DNA from: Rhyacophila brunnea
Taxonomy: Eukaryota > Arthropoda > Insecta > Trichoptera > Rhyacophilidae
Reading direction: 5' to 3'
Assembly: GCA_022495005.1 (NCBI GenBank)
Contig: JAGYXB010000160.1
Span: 1,054,001-1,118,000 of the forward strand
Length of the DNA stretch: 64,000 nt
Position numbers and translations under genes: made by a program. Within the stretch, counting starts at the first letter, position 1. Each line of letters opens with the position of its first letter. This document shows positions 1 through 10,734 of this stretch, piece after piece. The notes below the pieces were generated by a model. It was not told the origin of the DNA and ran no database searches. It saw nothing but the letters and a program-made list of their open reading frames with translations.

Positions 1-1046
1 CACCCAGGGGGGGGGGCAAGGGGCCTTGGCCCCCCCCCAAAAATAATGAAATTGAAAGCCAATAGATTAGACAAATAAAAACACTGGTAAAAAAAGGATT
101 TGAAATTCTCCAGCACCCTCTAGAAAAAATTCTTAGATTTTAATTTCTAACACAAAAATTTCGAAACACTAATGTCGGGTTTTTTTAGAAACTTAATCTC
201 TAATGGAAATGTCAAAAAATTCTCGGTGTCCACCCGAATTCCGGAGTGGTGTACACCGAGTGCAATAGACAAAAGTCCGATAAACGAGAAATTAGGCTGT
301 GTTCTGTTGGGTAGGTTTGTGTACCTATAAGTTAAATGCAATAATACTTTTTTTCCATTTTCAATTAATATTTTGGAACTTCACTATTAAAAAACCCAAA
401 ATCGACGATAAAAATTCGGCGAAAAGTACGACTACACCCACCACCATGGGCTGACAGGGCTACAGCATGGGGGCCCGGGCTTAAGAGGGCCCGGCGTGGC
501 GGCTCGTCTAATTGTGAGATAAACACACACCAGAAATTTGTTATATTATAAAAAAAAAATCGCATTTGGCGCTATACTACTTCATCAAAATTAACATAAA
601 AAATATGAAGTATGATGAAAATATGATATACGTAACTACATGATAATAATTCACGTGTATCATTTTATATTACAATTATTTTTAGTGTTTCTAGAAAAAT
701 AAAAATGGTTATTTATCCAATATCGAAGGGTCGAATGCTACTTGGCTACCACAAGAGGGGGTCGCGACCAGTGGTTCATAGTATGATAACGATCGATAAT
801 ATGATATGAGGTCCGACAAATCAAGAATTCAAGGGAATTATTTAACAATATAGATAAATCCACGGAATACCATTTGGGAACACTACTGTAGAACATCACA
901 TTCCCCTTAACCCTGGTGATATGTAAGTCGGCCCGCCAAACATTCATGATGTGGGGGCCATGCCCACCACAGTCGGTGGTGGTGTAAATTAAAAAAAAAA
1001 AACATTTTTATCGGTGGAATTCAGCATAAATATTTTTGCTCTAGAC
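1..1046. mobile_element. Remnants of a G-run hAT-like nonautonomous family
   Basis: The window opens inside the terminus of the family seen whole at 15722-17704: the start CACCCAGG plus a G-run is that element's left end minus its first bases. The shared body (a CCGGAGTGGTGTACACC-like block, then GAGTGCAATAGAC) follows to about 440. A second partial copy, containing GGGCCCGG and related GC-rich blocks, begins near 445. Another family segment lies at 965-1045. The order differs from the intact copy, so this is a rearranged mosaic. No coding capacity is visible. Confidence 0.6.
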
Positions 1047-1641
1047 CAGTGGTTCTTAACCAGTGCACCGCTGACTTGTTGCAAGTGCACCGCGAAAATA
1101 ATGATAAAAGCAGAAAAATCCGCGAAATAGCAAAAACCGAAAAAGTCCTTCATGAAATTATGAAAGCCGATGAAAGATTTAATGTGATTTCGATGTTACC
1201 GAATCGATCGCACGCGTCTACCGTTGGCCTCACAGGTTTTCGTTTCATAAATGAAAACAAAATAGTGGATCAATATCTATGCTGCAAAGAACTCACCGAG
1301 CGTACGACATGACAAGATGTTTTTGATTCTATTTCTTCATATTTAGAACAATCTAAAATATCATGGAGGAATTTGTACGGATGGTGCTCCGTCAATGTTA
1401 GGCTCATTTGAAGGATTTGTTACTCTCACAAAGACAAGAAATCCTAACATTATATCTACGCACTGTTTTATTTACACAGGGAATCTATAGTTTCGAAAAC
1501 ATTACCGCAGTGCTAAAACCTGTACTAGACCAATATGGTAAATTTCATCAAATCCAGACCTTTAAAAACAGGCATTTTTAAAAAAATTCTATGGAAGCTA
1601 AGTACGAATGTTTGCTTTTTCACACTGAAGTGAGATGGTTA
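1047..1641 (+). pseudogene. Decayed hAT transposase (ZBED/SCAND3-like) with its left terminus
   Basis: The segment starts CAGTGGTTCTTAACC, a typical hAT terminus. Translation in shifting plus frames gives hAT transposase motifs in order: a KELTERTT block near 1290-1310, a TGA where the family normally has Gly, then CTDGAPSMLGS near 1378-1405 (the catalytic-core CTDGAPAM-type motif), NPNIISTHC near 1440-1463, and HTEVRW near 1622-1638. At least one in-frame stop and one frameshift separate these blocks, so no product is possible. The remnant stops exactly where another hAT-like element (1642-2464) begins, in the middle of the HTEVRWL motif. Recognition is from family knowledge; the frame breaks are visible. 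Confidence 0.7.
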
Positions 1642-2464
1642 CAGTAGCGCACCCAGGGGGGGGGAGGCAAGGGGCCCTGACACCCCCCAAACATGAAAAT
1701 TATCAGAATGATTTTAACCATTGAAATTGAAAGCGAATAAACCTTTGGGCTTAGACAAATAAAAACACTGGCAAAAAAATGATTTGTAATTCTCCAGCAC
1801 CCTTTTTAGAACATTTTTTTAGATTTTAATTTCTAAAACAAAAATTTCGAAACACTAATGTCAGGTTTTTTTAGAAACCCAATCCCTAATGGAACTATCA
1901 AAAAATTCTCAGTGTCCACCCGAATTCCGGAGTGGTGTAGGTCATGGCTGGGGAGGGCTGACAGGGCTCTAGCTTGGGGGCCCGGGCTGTGGGGGGTCCG
2001 GCGTGTCGGGTTGATGAGATAAGTGAGATAAACACACATCATAAATTAGCTTTAATAGTAAAAAAGTCGCCTGCGGCGCTATTATACTTCATGGCCATGA
2101 ACATTTTCAATTACTTATATAACTGTGCAATATATTTTTTGATTATTACGTGTCGATACTCGACAGCTCCATTATTAAAGTGGATGTATTGAAAATCGCC
2201 CATAATTCACTGTATAAGTACCCTTAATTTGAACTAAAACACAATTTGAAAAACGTTAATGTAGTGTTTCACACTACCTTTAATCTTCGGGGGCCCGCTA
2301 AATATCCTAGCCTGAGGGTTTTAGGATGTGGGGACCATGGTGTAGGTACACCGAGTGCAATAGACAACGAGAAATTAGACTGTGAAGAAGAAAAAGAGCC
2401 TATGGGACTAATTTACATTCTCCTCCTTGGCCCCCCCCAATATTAAATCCTGGGTGCGCCACTG
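1642..2464. mobile_element. G-run hAT-like nonautonomous element, copy 1
   Basis: The ends are CAGTAGCGCACCCAGG on the left and CCTGGGTGCGCCACTG on the right, inverted with one mismatch in 16, each followed inward by a long G or C run. The 823-bp interior is colinear with the copy at 15722-17704 but lacks its nested element. It has no open frame of note. The flanking 8-mers (gatggtta and acataata) do not match, so the duplication is lost or the ends recombined. It interrupts the hAT transposase remnant on its left. Confidence 0.75.
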
Positions 2465-2740
2465 ACATAATACTATTTTGAAATAGAAAACATCCGTGCA
2501 AAAATGTTCAATTATTCTATAATTATTGATGACTGCACAAGCGTTGAATTTAAGAAGCTTTTCCTGCAGCCGGGACTTATTTTCACTTGATGAACATTTG
2601 AGGGCTTTAGTTAAAAATATCAATATATTCAAATTATTCGTAAAATATCACTAGTTCTATAATTATGATCAATACATATTTTTAAATGTTAACATAATAA
2701 ATGTAGGTATGTAGGTTTTTGCTATAAAATAATATTTGAA
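2465..2740. other. No recognisable feature
   Basis: AT-rich sequence after the hAT-like element. I see no gene, RNA or repeat with a partner elsewhere in the window. Confidence 0.4.
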
Positions 2741-2848
2741 AAAAAATTCGGTGTGTGTGTACTTATGTACGCGCGTTAGAAGTTATACTTCTTTGGCGTA
2801 ACAAAACAAAAACAAAACTGATGATAAACTAGATTCTTTGACTAGCTC
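2741..2848. repeat. Short dispersed repeat, copy 1 (partner at 39941-40047)
   Basis: About 108 bp starting with a GTGTGTGTACTTATGTACG block and containing CGCGTTAGAAGTTATAC and GGCGTAACAAAACAAAAAC. It matches 39941-40047 nearly base for base in the same orientation. No terminal repeats or coding potential are visible. Confidence 0.7.
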
Positions 2849-3420
2849 GGGCGGACGTGCTCAGCGTGGGTCAAAATGGTGCTTTTTTCTATTTTAAAAG
2901 CTTGATCCTGGACATACCTTAAACGTTGTAGATTATCTATTTATATAATTTTAAAGCCTTATTATCCTTTATATTTATTTTAAACATTTGATGACTGCAT
3001 AAAGTATTTTTATTACATAAAATAGTATTCTTTTAAACCTCTCACTCTAACGTTTTAGAATAAAGTTATATTTCAGTACATAACTGTGAAGTGGTGTTAA
3101 GATTTTTTACATTTATTAATTTTTAAACGCATTTATAAAACCATTAGTATAATTTATGACGAGATAATTTTAGTAAAATATTTACGATAAAAAATTATAT
3201 TGATAATCTCTGTGATCCCAAATTTGACAAGAATTAGGCATTTTATTATTCAAAAAATGGGCAAGATTAACACATTTGAAGATAATTTATTCTAAAGATA
3301 CTAATTATAAGCTATGTCTTTGACCATTCAAGTGTGATATTATTTGTAGGATGTTTATCACAATTGAATGGTCAAAGACAAATTTAATATACAAAAACCG
3401 ATAGTTAATAATAATGCAAT
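2849..3420. repeat. Dispersed repeat (partners at 28525-29000 and 54885-55005)
   Basis: It begins GGGCGGACGTGCTCAGCG and runs through GGTCAAAATGG, GATCCTGGACATACC and ATTTGACAAGAATTAGGC. The same order occurs at 28525-29000, and the first 120 bp recur at 54885-55005. Near its end, TGTCTTTGACCATTCAA at 3316-3332 is repeated inverted at 3363-3379, forming a hairpin. No ORF is visible. Confidence 0.65.
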
Positions 3421-3469
3421 TTTATAAGCATTTCGTGTATGACATACTCGTTTAAATTGTCGTAATTTG

Positions 3470-3536
3470 ATAGCAGTCTCGTAGCATAATTGGTTAATGC
3501 ACCAATGGTTATACGTGTTCAAATCCCGTCGAGATT
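3470..3536 (+). other. tRNA-like sequence, probable pseudogene
   Basis: An A-box-like GTAGCATAATTGGTTAATGC is followed by a B-box-like GTTCAAATCCCG. A 5' segment containing GTCTCG can pair with the 3' CGAGAT as an acceptor stem. The spacing between arms is short, and I cannot fold a standard anticodon arm with confidence. It is best read as a degenerate tRNA gene or a tRNA-derived fragment. Confidence 0.35.
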
Positions 3537-3768
3537 TTTATTAAAATCTGTTTTTTTAGTGGTTATATCCCCCTCCCCATCCCGACGTCTCCTCATCCTC
3601 AGCATCTGATCTAAAATCCCGGCTACATCCCGCCGCTTTTTGACCCTTTTATTACACATTATTATGATTTACATACTAATATACTAAGTACTCCAATGAC
3701 AGAATAATCTTATTCGATATCTGAAAATAAACTATATATACCTACAACAAGTTTTTGTATTAAAACTA

Positions 3769-5068
3769 CGAGGGTGGGTCAATAAGTCCTTAGAAAAGCC
3801 GACAGGTGGCGCGACTAGTACTGTAAGCGGTTTGTTTTCATGCAGCGGCACTACCGATTCAGTATGCTGCGAAGTTTCAATCAGATTGGTCGGGTTGTTG
3901 TGTGTTTCTCGTACATTTAAAAAAAAAAATTGCTTGTGGAAAATGGAAAAATGGAAAATGGAGAAAATTGAGTTTAGAGCTGTTATTAAACATTTTAATA
4001 TAAAAGGGTTAACAGCAAAGGAAATAAAAATGAGTTGGATTTAGTTCACGGCATATCTGCTCCTTCACTTGCAACTATTTATAACTGGTTAAATGAATGT
4101 AAACGTGGTCGTACATCAACAAAGGATGAACCACGCTCAGGACGTCCTGTAGAGGTGACTACACCAGAAATGATCAATAAAATCCACGATATGGTGTTAA
4201 GTGACCGAAGATTAAAGTTGAGTGAGATAATTGAGGTTACAGGGATCTCAAAAGGTAGCGTCATTTCTATTTTACATGACAAATTGGGCATGAAAAAAAT
4301 TTCTGCAAGATGGGTGCCGCGTTTGCTCACAGTCGACAATAAACGCAATAGGGTGGTGGCCTCTAAAGCCCTGTTGTCGCTCATGCAACGCAATCCGGAT
4401 AAATTTTTTCGTCGCTTTGTGACTGTAGATGAAACATGGATACACCACTATACTCCCGAGACGAAAGAACAGTCAAGCAGTGGATTGCGAAGGCAAACCA
4501 TGTCCAAAGAAGGCGAAAACCGTAAAATCAGCTGGTAAGGTTATGGCTACTGTATTTTGGGATGCACGTGAAATTATTTTCGTTGACTATTTGGAAAAAG
4601 GAAAAACAATAACAGGGGATTATTATGCATCTTTATTGGACCAGCTAAAAAACAAAATTGAAGAAAAACGGCCTCATTTAAACAGGAAAAAAATCCTCTT
4701 TCATCAGGACAATGCCCGTGTTCACACATGTTTACGATCAATGGCTAAAATTGAAGAATTGAAGTTCGAATTGGTCGACCACCCACCGTATTCGCCAGAT
4801 TTAGCCCCCAGTGACTTTTTCCTTTTCCCAAACTTAAAAAAATGGCTAAGTGGACAACGTTTTTTTTCAAATGAAGAAGTCATCGATCGGACAAATGCTT
4901 ATTTTGAGGACCTTCCGAAAACTTATTTTTCTGACGGTTTAAAGAAAATTGAGAAACGTCTAACCAAGTGTATTGAGCTCCAAGGAGATTTTGTTGAGAA
5001 ATAAAAAAAAATACAAAAATCAAAACTGTTTTAATGCTTTTTTCTAAGGAATTATTGACCCACCCTCG
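3769..5068 (+). mobile_element. Full-length mariner element
   Basis: A 1300-bp Tc1/mariner element flanked by TA at 3767-3768 and 5069-5070. The inverted termini begin CGAGGGTGGGTCAATAA and match at 27 of 28 positions. It carries one transposase gene (3958-5004), which is broken. The length and layout are those of a complete insect mariner. The neighbouring sequence to the right is a Jockey-like LINE. Confidence 0.95.
3958..5004 (+). pseudogene. Mariner transposase, frameshifted
   Basis: The frame starts at 3958 (MEKIEFRAV), giving an N-terminal helix-turn-helix region (SLATIYNWL, near 4068) and a second paired-like domain near 4170-4290. The linker motif WVPRLLT is at about 4310. The catalytic triad is present: D in VTVDETW (near 4425), D in FHQDN (near 4705), and D in PSDFF, which lies 34 residues after the second, i.e. 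DD34D. The C-terminal SPDLAPSDFFLFPNLKK block is normal. A 1-base deletion near 4029 shifts frame, and one or two more shifts lie at 4475-4500, so no full protein can be made. Overall length matches the usual 340-350 residues. I lean to a mellifera/capitata-like subfamily but cannot prove it. Confidence 0.93.
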
Positions 5069-5084
5069 TATCTATGCATAGAGA

Positions 5085-6345
5085 AAATATTTGTGTGGCT
5101 CCCAGTCCATTGCTAACGGTTTCGCTCAATATTTTATGTCTGTCAATTCTAAAGCTCCTTCGATTTGCCCACACGTCACCCGGAGAGTATTTCATCTTCC
5201 TGGCCAGTACTAGATATTGGTCTTCTGGATGAGACTAACATGGTGTATGCTTTCTCTCGACTATATCCAAAATCCTCAGTAGGTAGGTCCTGATGGTATC
5301 CCCCCTTGCATTTTAAAGGACTGTCATATAAGTTGTTAAGTGACCCCCTACTATATTTATTTAATCTCAGCCTAAGTACTTCTGTCTTCCCAGATTGTTG
5401 GAGCCTACCCGTATTCGTCCGGTGCACAAAAAAGGCTCGCGCTCTGAAATAATAAATTTTCGCCCGGTGGCTGTTCTATCTGAACCAGCCAAATTATTTG
5501 AGTCTATTTTGCATAGGTATATTTATAAACATGTAGACGGTCAACTGACTGACGCTCAGCATGGATTTCGATCAGCTCGGTCAACAGTTACAAACCTTAT
5601 GACGTATATTGAGTACATATCTCATTCGCTGAACGTACATTGTCAAGTGGACGCAATTTATGCAGATATGTCAAAGATTTTTGATCGGGAAGATCATGAT
5701 AAACTCATTATCAAATTAAGTGCAGTAGGTGAATCTATAAATTTTATCAACTTTTTCAAATCTTACTTTTCGCATCGCTGTCAATATGTGGCGTATGCAA
5801 GGTGTAGATCTGACGTCTTTCAAACTTATTCAGGTGTTCCCCAAGGATCAAATCTTGGCCCAATTATGTTTCTTATATTCATTAATGACATTGTAAATGT
5901 TATAAATGGAATCCAGTTTTTACTCTTTGCAGACGATTTAAAATTACATGCGTCAATTCACAGTGAATTATATTGTCACATATTACAAAATAATCTTAAT
6001 TCAATTGAAAATTGGGCGAAAAAAAATAAACTCGATTTTAATACTGATAAATGTGTGTGTATTAGCTTTTCGAAATCAAGATCTCCAATTATATTCAACT
6101 ATAATATGTCAAATAAATTACTGAAGCATCAATCAGAAATTAAAGATCTTGGCATATTGTTTGACTCACGTTTATCATTTCGCTCGCACATCACTTCTAT
6201 GGCATTCTAGCTTCTAGGATTCGTCATGAGACAAGCCAAGTCATTCAAGAATCCAACTGTTTTACGTACACTCTATGTGTCGTTAGTACGGAGAATTATT
6301 GAGTATGGCTCCATTATCTGGAGTCATCTTTATTTTAGTTTATAA
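5085..6345 (+). pseudogene. Jockey-like LINE reverse transcriptase fragment
   Basis: The longest open frame is 5395-6210. Upstream, translated PDGIPPCILKDC near 5290-5325 shows that the homology begins earlier, in broken frames. Conserved reverse-transcriptase blocks in order: RIRPVHKKGSR, NFRPVAVLSE, QHGFRSARST, motif A YADMSKIFD, motif B SGVPQGSNLGP, motif C FADDLKLH, and GILFDSRLSF. After the stop at 6208-6210, TLYVSLVRRIIEYGSIIW (6268-6322) continues the thumb region. The endonuclease and 3' end are missing or scrambled. It is 5' truncated and dead, although the catalytic aspartates survive. It lies directly right of the mariner. Confidence 0.88.
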
Positions 6346-6519
6346 TTATTTTCCTTTTGACACCTTCTCAAACGAGTATTTCTGACTAACTTTCTTCAAG
6401 GCATGCTCGCCTTTCATTCACTTCTGCTCTTAAAGCATTTTCCCTGCTCTCACGTGGTATCGTTTTCAATCCCGATGTCCTAGAAAATTTGAATTTTTAT
6501 GATATAAAAAATAAGTTTA

Positions 6520-6665
6520 ATAATGCATTGGCATCGTGTTCTGATATATTCTAAAAGTTTCAAATATCTAGCTAGTCGGGAAGTTAGTTAAAAATCGATT
6601 GCAAGATTTGTACCGGACAATGAACCACCGGACATATAAGAATACGAGCTAAGAAAAACGTTGTA
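6520..6665 (+). repeat. Family B element, partial copy
   Basis: It matches the right third of the longer copies at 11395-11905 and 19258-19704. Shared blocks include GCATTGGCATCGTGTTCTG, CTAGTCGGGAAGTTAG, a paired CCGGAC motif, and the terminal AAACGTTGTA. Only the end adjacent to AACGTTGTAA is present. Confidence 0.7.
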
Positions 6666-7440
6666 AAAATCAACGCATGGGTCATTTAAAAAGCCTGCGT
6701 GGGTCAGCGTCTGACCCGCGGGTCATAGGTTCGCCATCCCTGCTATATAGCATAGTATGTTACCCTTGTTACGCTACTGAATGCTGATTAATTTAATGTA
6801 CATTATTATGTATCACCAAGGATAAGGATAATCTCGTAAAACAATTATAAGTGTTATTATTATTATTATACATAATATATTCTCAGAATATTTCTTATTA
6901 TCGTTGTTTTGTATGAATTATATAATTTGCATAACTATACATACATAACGAAATCATAAAGATCTATATAGATATAATTATTGTATTATATTGACTACGT
7001 TACCAGTGGCGTAGCAAGGGGCAGGCAAGTGTGGTATTAAGGCTATACCTCAGTTGAGGCATGGTCTAAAAAGATCGTGACTAGGCGATGCGCGGATTGT
7101 GCAAATTAACGAAATATAATTTGTCATATAAATCCAACATGCGTCCATTTAATGTTCTGTTTATTGTTCTATTAGTAACAATAATAATATATTCATTGAC
7201 ATGTTTTCTTTTTCAAGTAAATGGGTAACGTTTTTAGTCATCTTTACACGATTTAAAAATCAATACCCCCGTCACCATCACGAAACAAATTGACGTGTTC
7301 GCACCTCGACGTTCGCTCTCCGATTGCCAGCGAGTCCAAAATTTCGGCGCACCTATAGTTGAAAATTATTTGCCGTTTCACTGAAGTGAAGTTTCGTTGA
7401 ATGTGCAAAAATTAAAAATATCAATTTTAGTATGTCAAAA
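6666..7440. other. Mostly featureless; one isolated hAT-like terminus
   Basis: AT-rich and noncoding as far as I can see. At about 7003, CAGTGGCGTAGCAAGGGG resembles a hAT left terminus, but I find no matching right end nearby. Apart from this the stretch shows no gene. Confidence 0.35.
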
Positions 7441-7525
7441 ACGGTTCCATGAATAAACAGAACATGTAAAAACAAAACAGTGACAAAACAGAACAGCCAG
7501 GGGGAAATAAAACATTCATTTTTAT
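7441..7525. repeat. Minisatellite-ended element fragment (ACAAAACAGAACAGTG units)
   Basis: Three to four degenerate units of the form ACAAAACAGAACAGTG follow GGTTCCATGA and are followed by CAGCCAGGGGG and AAATAAAACATT. The same unit and the same border sequences recur at 55257-55397, 55583-55660, 55995-56115, 62850-62895 and 63530-63590. Confidence 0.65.
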
Positions 7526-7735
7526 CGTATCTATCTATTAATTAAATATGTACTTAAAAAAGTTTTTAAAGATTACAAAGTTTATAAACGAAAATATAAT
7601 TATAATAATTTACACACTCAGTATTACAGTATTACTGAAAACCAAAACGTTTTTCAGCTGAATATTCGTGAATAAACCTGTAAATATTTTAATTTAAAAA
7701 AATATTGAAGACATTTTTATGAAGGAACCCCTCCC

Positions 7736-7975
7736 GGCACACGGCTTCTGGGCCGCCCTAAAGCAGATGGGCGGATATCGTCAAAAGGGACGAAGTGTGA
7801 CCAACTGTAGAGAGATCTCGGGATATATATTCATGGTGGATAGTTAAGCAATCAGCCATGTACCTGAATGGTATGTAGCGTCAGTTAAGTAAGTATCAAA
7901 GAAAATGCGACGTTAATAACAAAAGTTTCAATCATGGCCAGAAGCGGGTCCCGGACCAGGATGTTTGGTGTGCCC
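7736..7975 (+). pseudogene. RTE-like LINE 3' fragment
   Basis: Translation in broken frames gives a GRPK...RWADIV block, the C-terminal tail of insect RTE-type ORFs. The following 150 bp match the sequence after the related fragment at 57200-57480 (ATCTCGGGA, GCAATCAGCCAT, then AAGCGGGYCCC). Only the extreme 3' end is present. Confidence 0.6.
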
Positions 7976-8218
7976 CCTACCTATCGTTAAGGTGAATGGC
8001 AATGTGATTTTTGTTTACATTAGTTTTTTCCACGGATCTGTATTCATTATATTATCGAAAAACATCGACGAATAATAAAATTATTGCAAGTGTTTTTGTT
8101 CATAATCTACATATTTAAATTATACTGTAATAACTACCATGCTTATAGCTGCGAAGTTCGTAAAACAAGAAAAAAAAGTGCAAATCAGGTTTAGTGAAAT
8201 CAATATTCAAAATGCAAT

Positions 8219-8431
8219 TTATTTATTTACATATATTTGAACTTTAAAAGTCAAGACATTCTCAACATGACATGAAAAAACAAATAAATGGCATTGAAAG
8301 AGTTCAATAAAAAACAAATAAATAGAAACAGTATAAGAGAAAATACAGAAAATTATGCTCCTCAGAGTAATGATATATAGGGAGCGCTTATTTTTCGGCA
8401 AAATGAAGCCGTGTTTCTTGCATATCGTCAC
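8219..8431 (-). mobile_element. LINE 3' end (antisense)
   Basis: It starts with ATTTATTTACATATATTTGAAC and contains a GTCAAGACATTCTCAACATGACATG block. This is the reverse of a LINE 3' UTR pattern shared with 25013, 36450, 50235, 58975 and 60005. Only the noncoding tail is present. Confidence 0.6.
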
Positions 8432-8758
8432 CTTACTATTAAAACCTCGTAAGTCTGTTTGAGAAGAATGTTGAGGGGAAGGAAAAAACGTAATAAAAAC
8501 AATATTTTAAACACCTCTCTAATCGATGAGTCCATGTTTGAAACCACCTACAAGTTTTTTAAAATTTGACGATATATGGACAGCATACTAGTCTAGAGAA
8601 CCGAGGTTTTGATATGATTTAAAATGTTTTTTTGTTTAAATTTTGTTGAAAAAACTTCATTTTTCCATAATATCGGACTTACAAGGTCTTAATAGTTAGG
8701 TGACGATATAACGCATAGTAGAATCCCGATTTTATTCTTCTTCTTATTGTGCCATCCC

Positions 8759-10009
8759 CTAGCGGAGGTCGGTCACCATCAAGGCGATCTTATTTTTGTC
8801 GTCTGCTACCCGGAACAGTTCGGTGGAGCTGCACTCATACCAATCACGGAGGTTCTTAAGCCACGAAATGCGGCGCCGTCCTCTGCTTCGCTTCCAATTG
8901 ATTTTTTCTTGAATGACAAGTTGGGGAATGCTGTATTTTTGTCCTCTCATAATGTGGCCGAGGTATTGTAGTTTCCTGGTTTTGATACTACGTAGAACTT
9001 CTCGGTCCTTCCCCATTCGATTGAGAACTTCAACATTTGTCACCCGGTCAGTCCAAGGAATTTTGAGGATGCGTCTATACAGCCACATCTCGAAAGCTTC
9101 AAGTCTCCGTGACATCTCTTGGTTTAGCGTCCATACTTCCATACCATATAAAAGAATTGAGAGCACATAACAACGTACCATACGCAGTCTCAGACCTAGG
9201 TTAAGATCTCGATTGCTAAGGAGGCGTCTTATTTTGAGAAAGGCGCTCCTTGCGATCTCAATTCTAGTTTTTATTTCCTGGGACTGGTCCCATTTCTCAT
9301 TGACCCATGTACCTAAATATTTATAATGGGTCACACGTTCGATTGGTTCGCTGTTAATGACAAAATTTGTGTTGGTGTTTGGTGTCGCTGCTTTTGATAC
9401 TAGTAATAGTTTTGTTTTCTTGAGGTTCATTTTTAAACCATAAGAATTACAGACCTCAATAACCTTTTCTACCAGTTGATGTAAACTCTTTAAACTATCA
9501 GCAATCAGCACAGTATCATCGGCATATCGTAAATTGTTAATATGTTTGCCATTAACCATAATACCCACCGATTCATCTTGTAAGGCTTCCTTGAAAATAG
9601 CTTCCGAGTTCATGTTAAATAGCAAAGGTGACAATATACACCCCTGTCTTACACCGCGACGAATTTTTACCTCTCCACTGATTTCGTTTTCAATCTTAAT
9701 ATTCGCTGTTTGATTCCAATATAAGTTAGCTTTCAGTTGAATGTCTCTTGCATCGATGCCTTTCTCCTGTGAGAGTTCGAGAAGTTTAGGATGCCTAACA
9801 GTATCGAATGCTTTCTCGTAATTGATGAAACACATATAAACATCAACATTAACATCTAGGCATCTTTGCACTAGAACATTCAAGCTGAAAAGTGCTTCGC
9901 GAGTGCTCAAACCACTTCTGAAGCCAAATTGTGTGTCATCCATGTCTTCTTCGCATTTTCGAAAAATCCTATTATGGAAGACTTTTAACACGTGGCTAAC
10001 TCGCTGCAC
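8759..10009 (-). CDS. RTE-like reverse transcriptase ORF, 5' truncated
   Basis: An uninterrupted 416-codon minus-strand frame for the C-terminal part of a LINE polyprotein. Blocks: FGFRSGLST (29-36), motif A FINYEKAFDTV (61-71), motif B GVRQGCILSPLLF (119-131), motif C YADDTVLIA (162-170), GLKMNLKKTK, YLGTWVN, then the RTE-type tail with LLYGMEVWTL, RRILKIPWTD and RKLQYLGHIMRG. The normal motif A reads F-x-D; here residue 63 is Asn, so the first catalytic aspartate is missing. The endonuclease domain is absent. The 3' end on this strand runs into a short AAGAAG-rich tail at 8735-8750, as RTE elements do. The open frame suggests a fairly recent insertion. The start shown is simply the first Met. 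Confidence 0.9.
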   Translation of the reverse strand: MQRVSHVLKVFHNRIFRKCEEDMDDTQFGFRSGLSTREALFSLNVLVQRCLDVNVDVYMCFINYEKAFDTVRHPKLLELSQEKGIDARDIQLKANLYWNQTANIKIENEISGEVKIRRGVRQGCILSPLLFNMNSEAIFKEALQDESVGIMVNGKHINNLRYADDTVLIADSLKSLHQLVEKVIEVCNSYGLKMNLKKTKLLLVSKAATPNTNTNFVINSEPIERVTHYKYLGTWVNEKWDQSQEIKTRIEIARSAFLKIRRLLSNRDLNLGLRLRMVRCYVLSILLYGMEVWTLNQEMSRRLEAFEMWLYRRILKIPWTDRVTNVEVLNRMGKDREVLRSIKTRKLQYLGHIMRGQKYSIPQLVIQEKINWKRSRGRRRISWLKNLRDWYECSSTELFRVADDKNKIALMVTDLR

Positions 10010-10334
10010 TCCTTTGCATTCGCCTTTTATTATTTTATTATTATCAACTTAACTATGAAACGTTATACCATAGTGTTGCTTCTCAGTACGGCTGCCAAAT
10101 TTAAACACAACATAGTTAACCATAATATTATGTTCTACTAAAATAATTAAAAATAATTACCACTAACTTTATATTTAACACAAAAACAATAAATTTCAGC
10201 GACAAGTGCACGCAGTTTTTAAATGAATGTAATCAGTCTAATCCATTTTCACCGGCGACGTTTTGAAAAAATATTTAATTCAGACGTAGAAATTCTATCT
10301 CACTCCAACGCATAGTGCGGAGATATAAGCGTGC

Positions 10335-10560
10335 CGAATGCTTACTCACTCGCACTTATGGTTCGTTATTGTGCAGGCCTTGTGTGAATCATATTTTAAG
10401 AATTTATGAAACAACATCCACTTCATACAGATGGAATATGTCAATATCCTATCTGCGGCGTTCAGTTGGTGTTGCCTAATCGTCCTAGATCCCTATCCAC
10501 TGTAATTGCATATTTTTCTCTACATCTACTTAATTGTCTTGCAATTATGAGACACGTGCA
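10335..10560 (+). promoter_or_regulatory. Upstream region of CSP unit A (shared with unit D)
   Basis: About 225 bp conserved with 61478-61745. It carries a LINE-tail-like piece (ATTTTAAGAATTTATGAAA), an octamer-like TAATTGCATATTTT, a GACACGTGCATAATTACA block with the E-box CACGTG (in unit D the E-box is AACGTG), and short TAATTA motifs. Its place just upstream of the TATA box suggests a proximal control region. The factors are not known. Confidence 0.45.
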
Positions 10561-10603
10561 TAATTACATCTGATTCAATCATTTTTATTTATCATTCAAG
10601 ACG

Positions 10604-10670
10604 TATAAAAAGAGATACATCGAAGAATCGAGCGTCGGTGTTTTTTAACATTCTATTTTAATAATCGAAG
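10604..10670 (+). promoter_or_regulatory. Core promoter and noncoding leader exon, CSP unit A
   Basis: TATAAAA lies at 10604-10610. About 33 bp downstream, GCGTCGGTG aligns with the ATCAGTG initiator of units B and C, placing the start near 10637. The leader is about 34 nt and ends at 10670 before the donor GTATTT. The matching acceptor is TTCACAG at 12090-12096, just before the start-codon exon. The inference rests on four paralogous copies keeping TATA, start region and donor in register; no transcript data were available. Confidence 0.6.
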
Positions 10671-10734
10671 GTATTTATTTTTTTATTCTTTCACCATATC
10701 CGTTCCTCAGTTAGACCATATAAACACCATACGA

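Noticed and set aside
3470..3536. Functional tRNA gene
   Set aside because: Box-like motifs are present but the anticodon arm cannot be folded at standard length; kept only as a tRNA-like sequence.
8747..9170. Plus-strand frames over the RTE
   Set aside because: Antisense shadows of the reverse-transcriptase ORF at 8759-10009.
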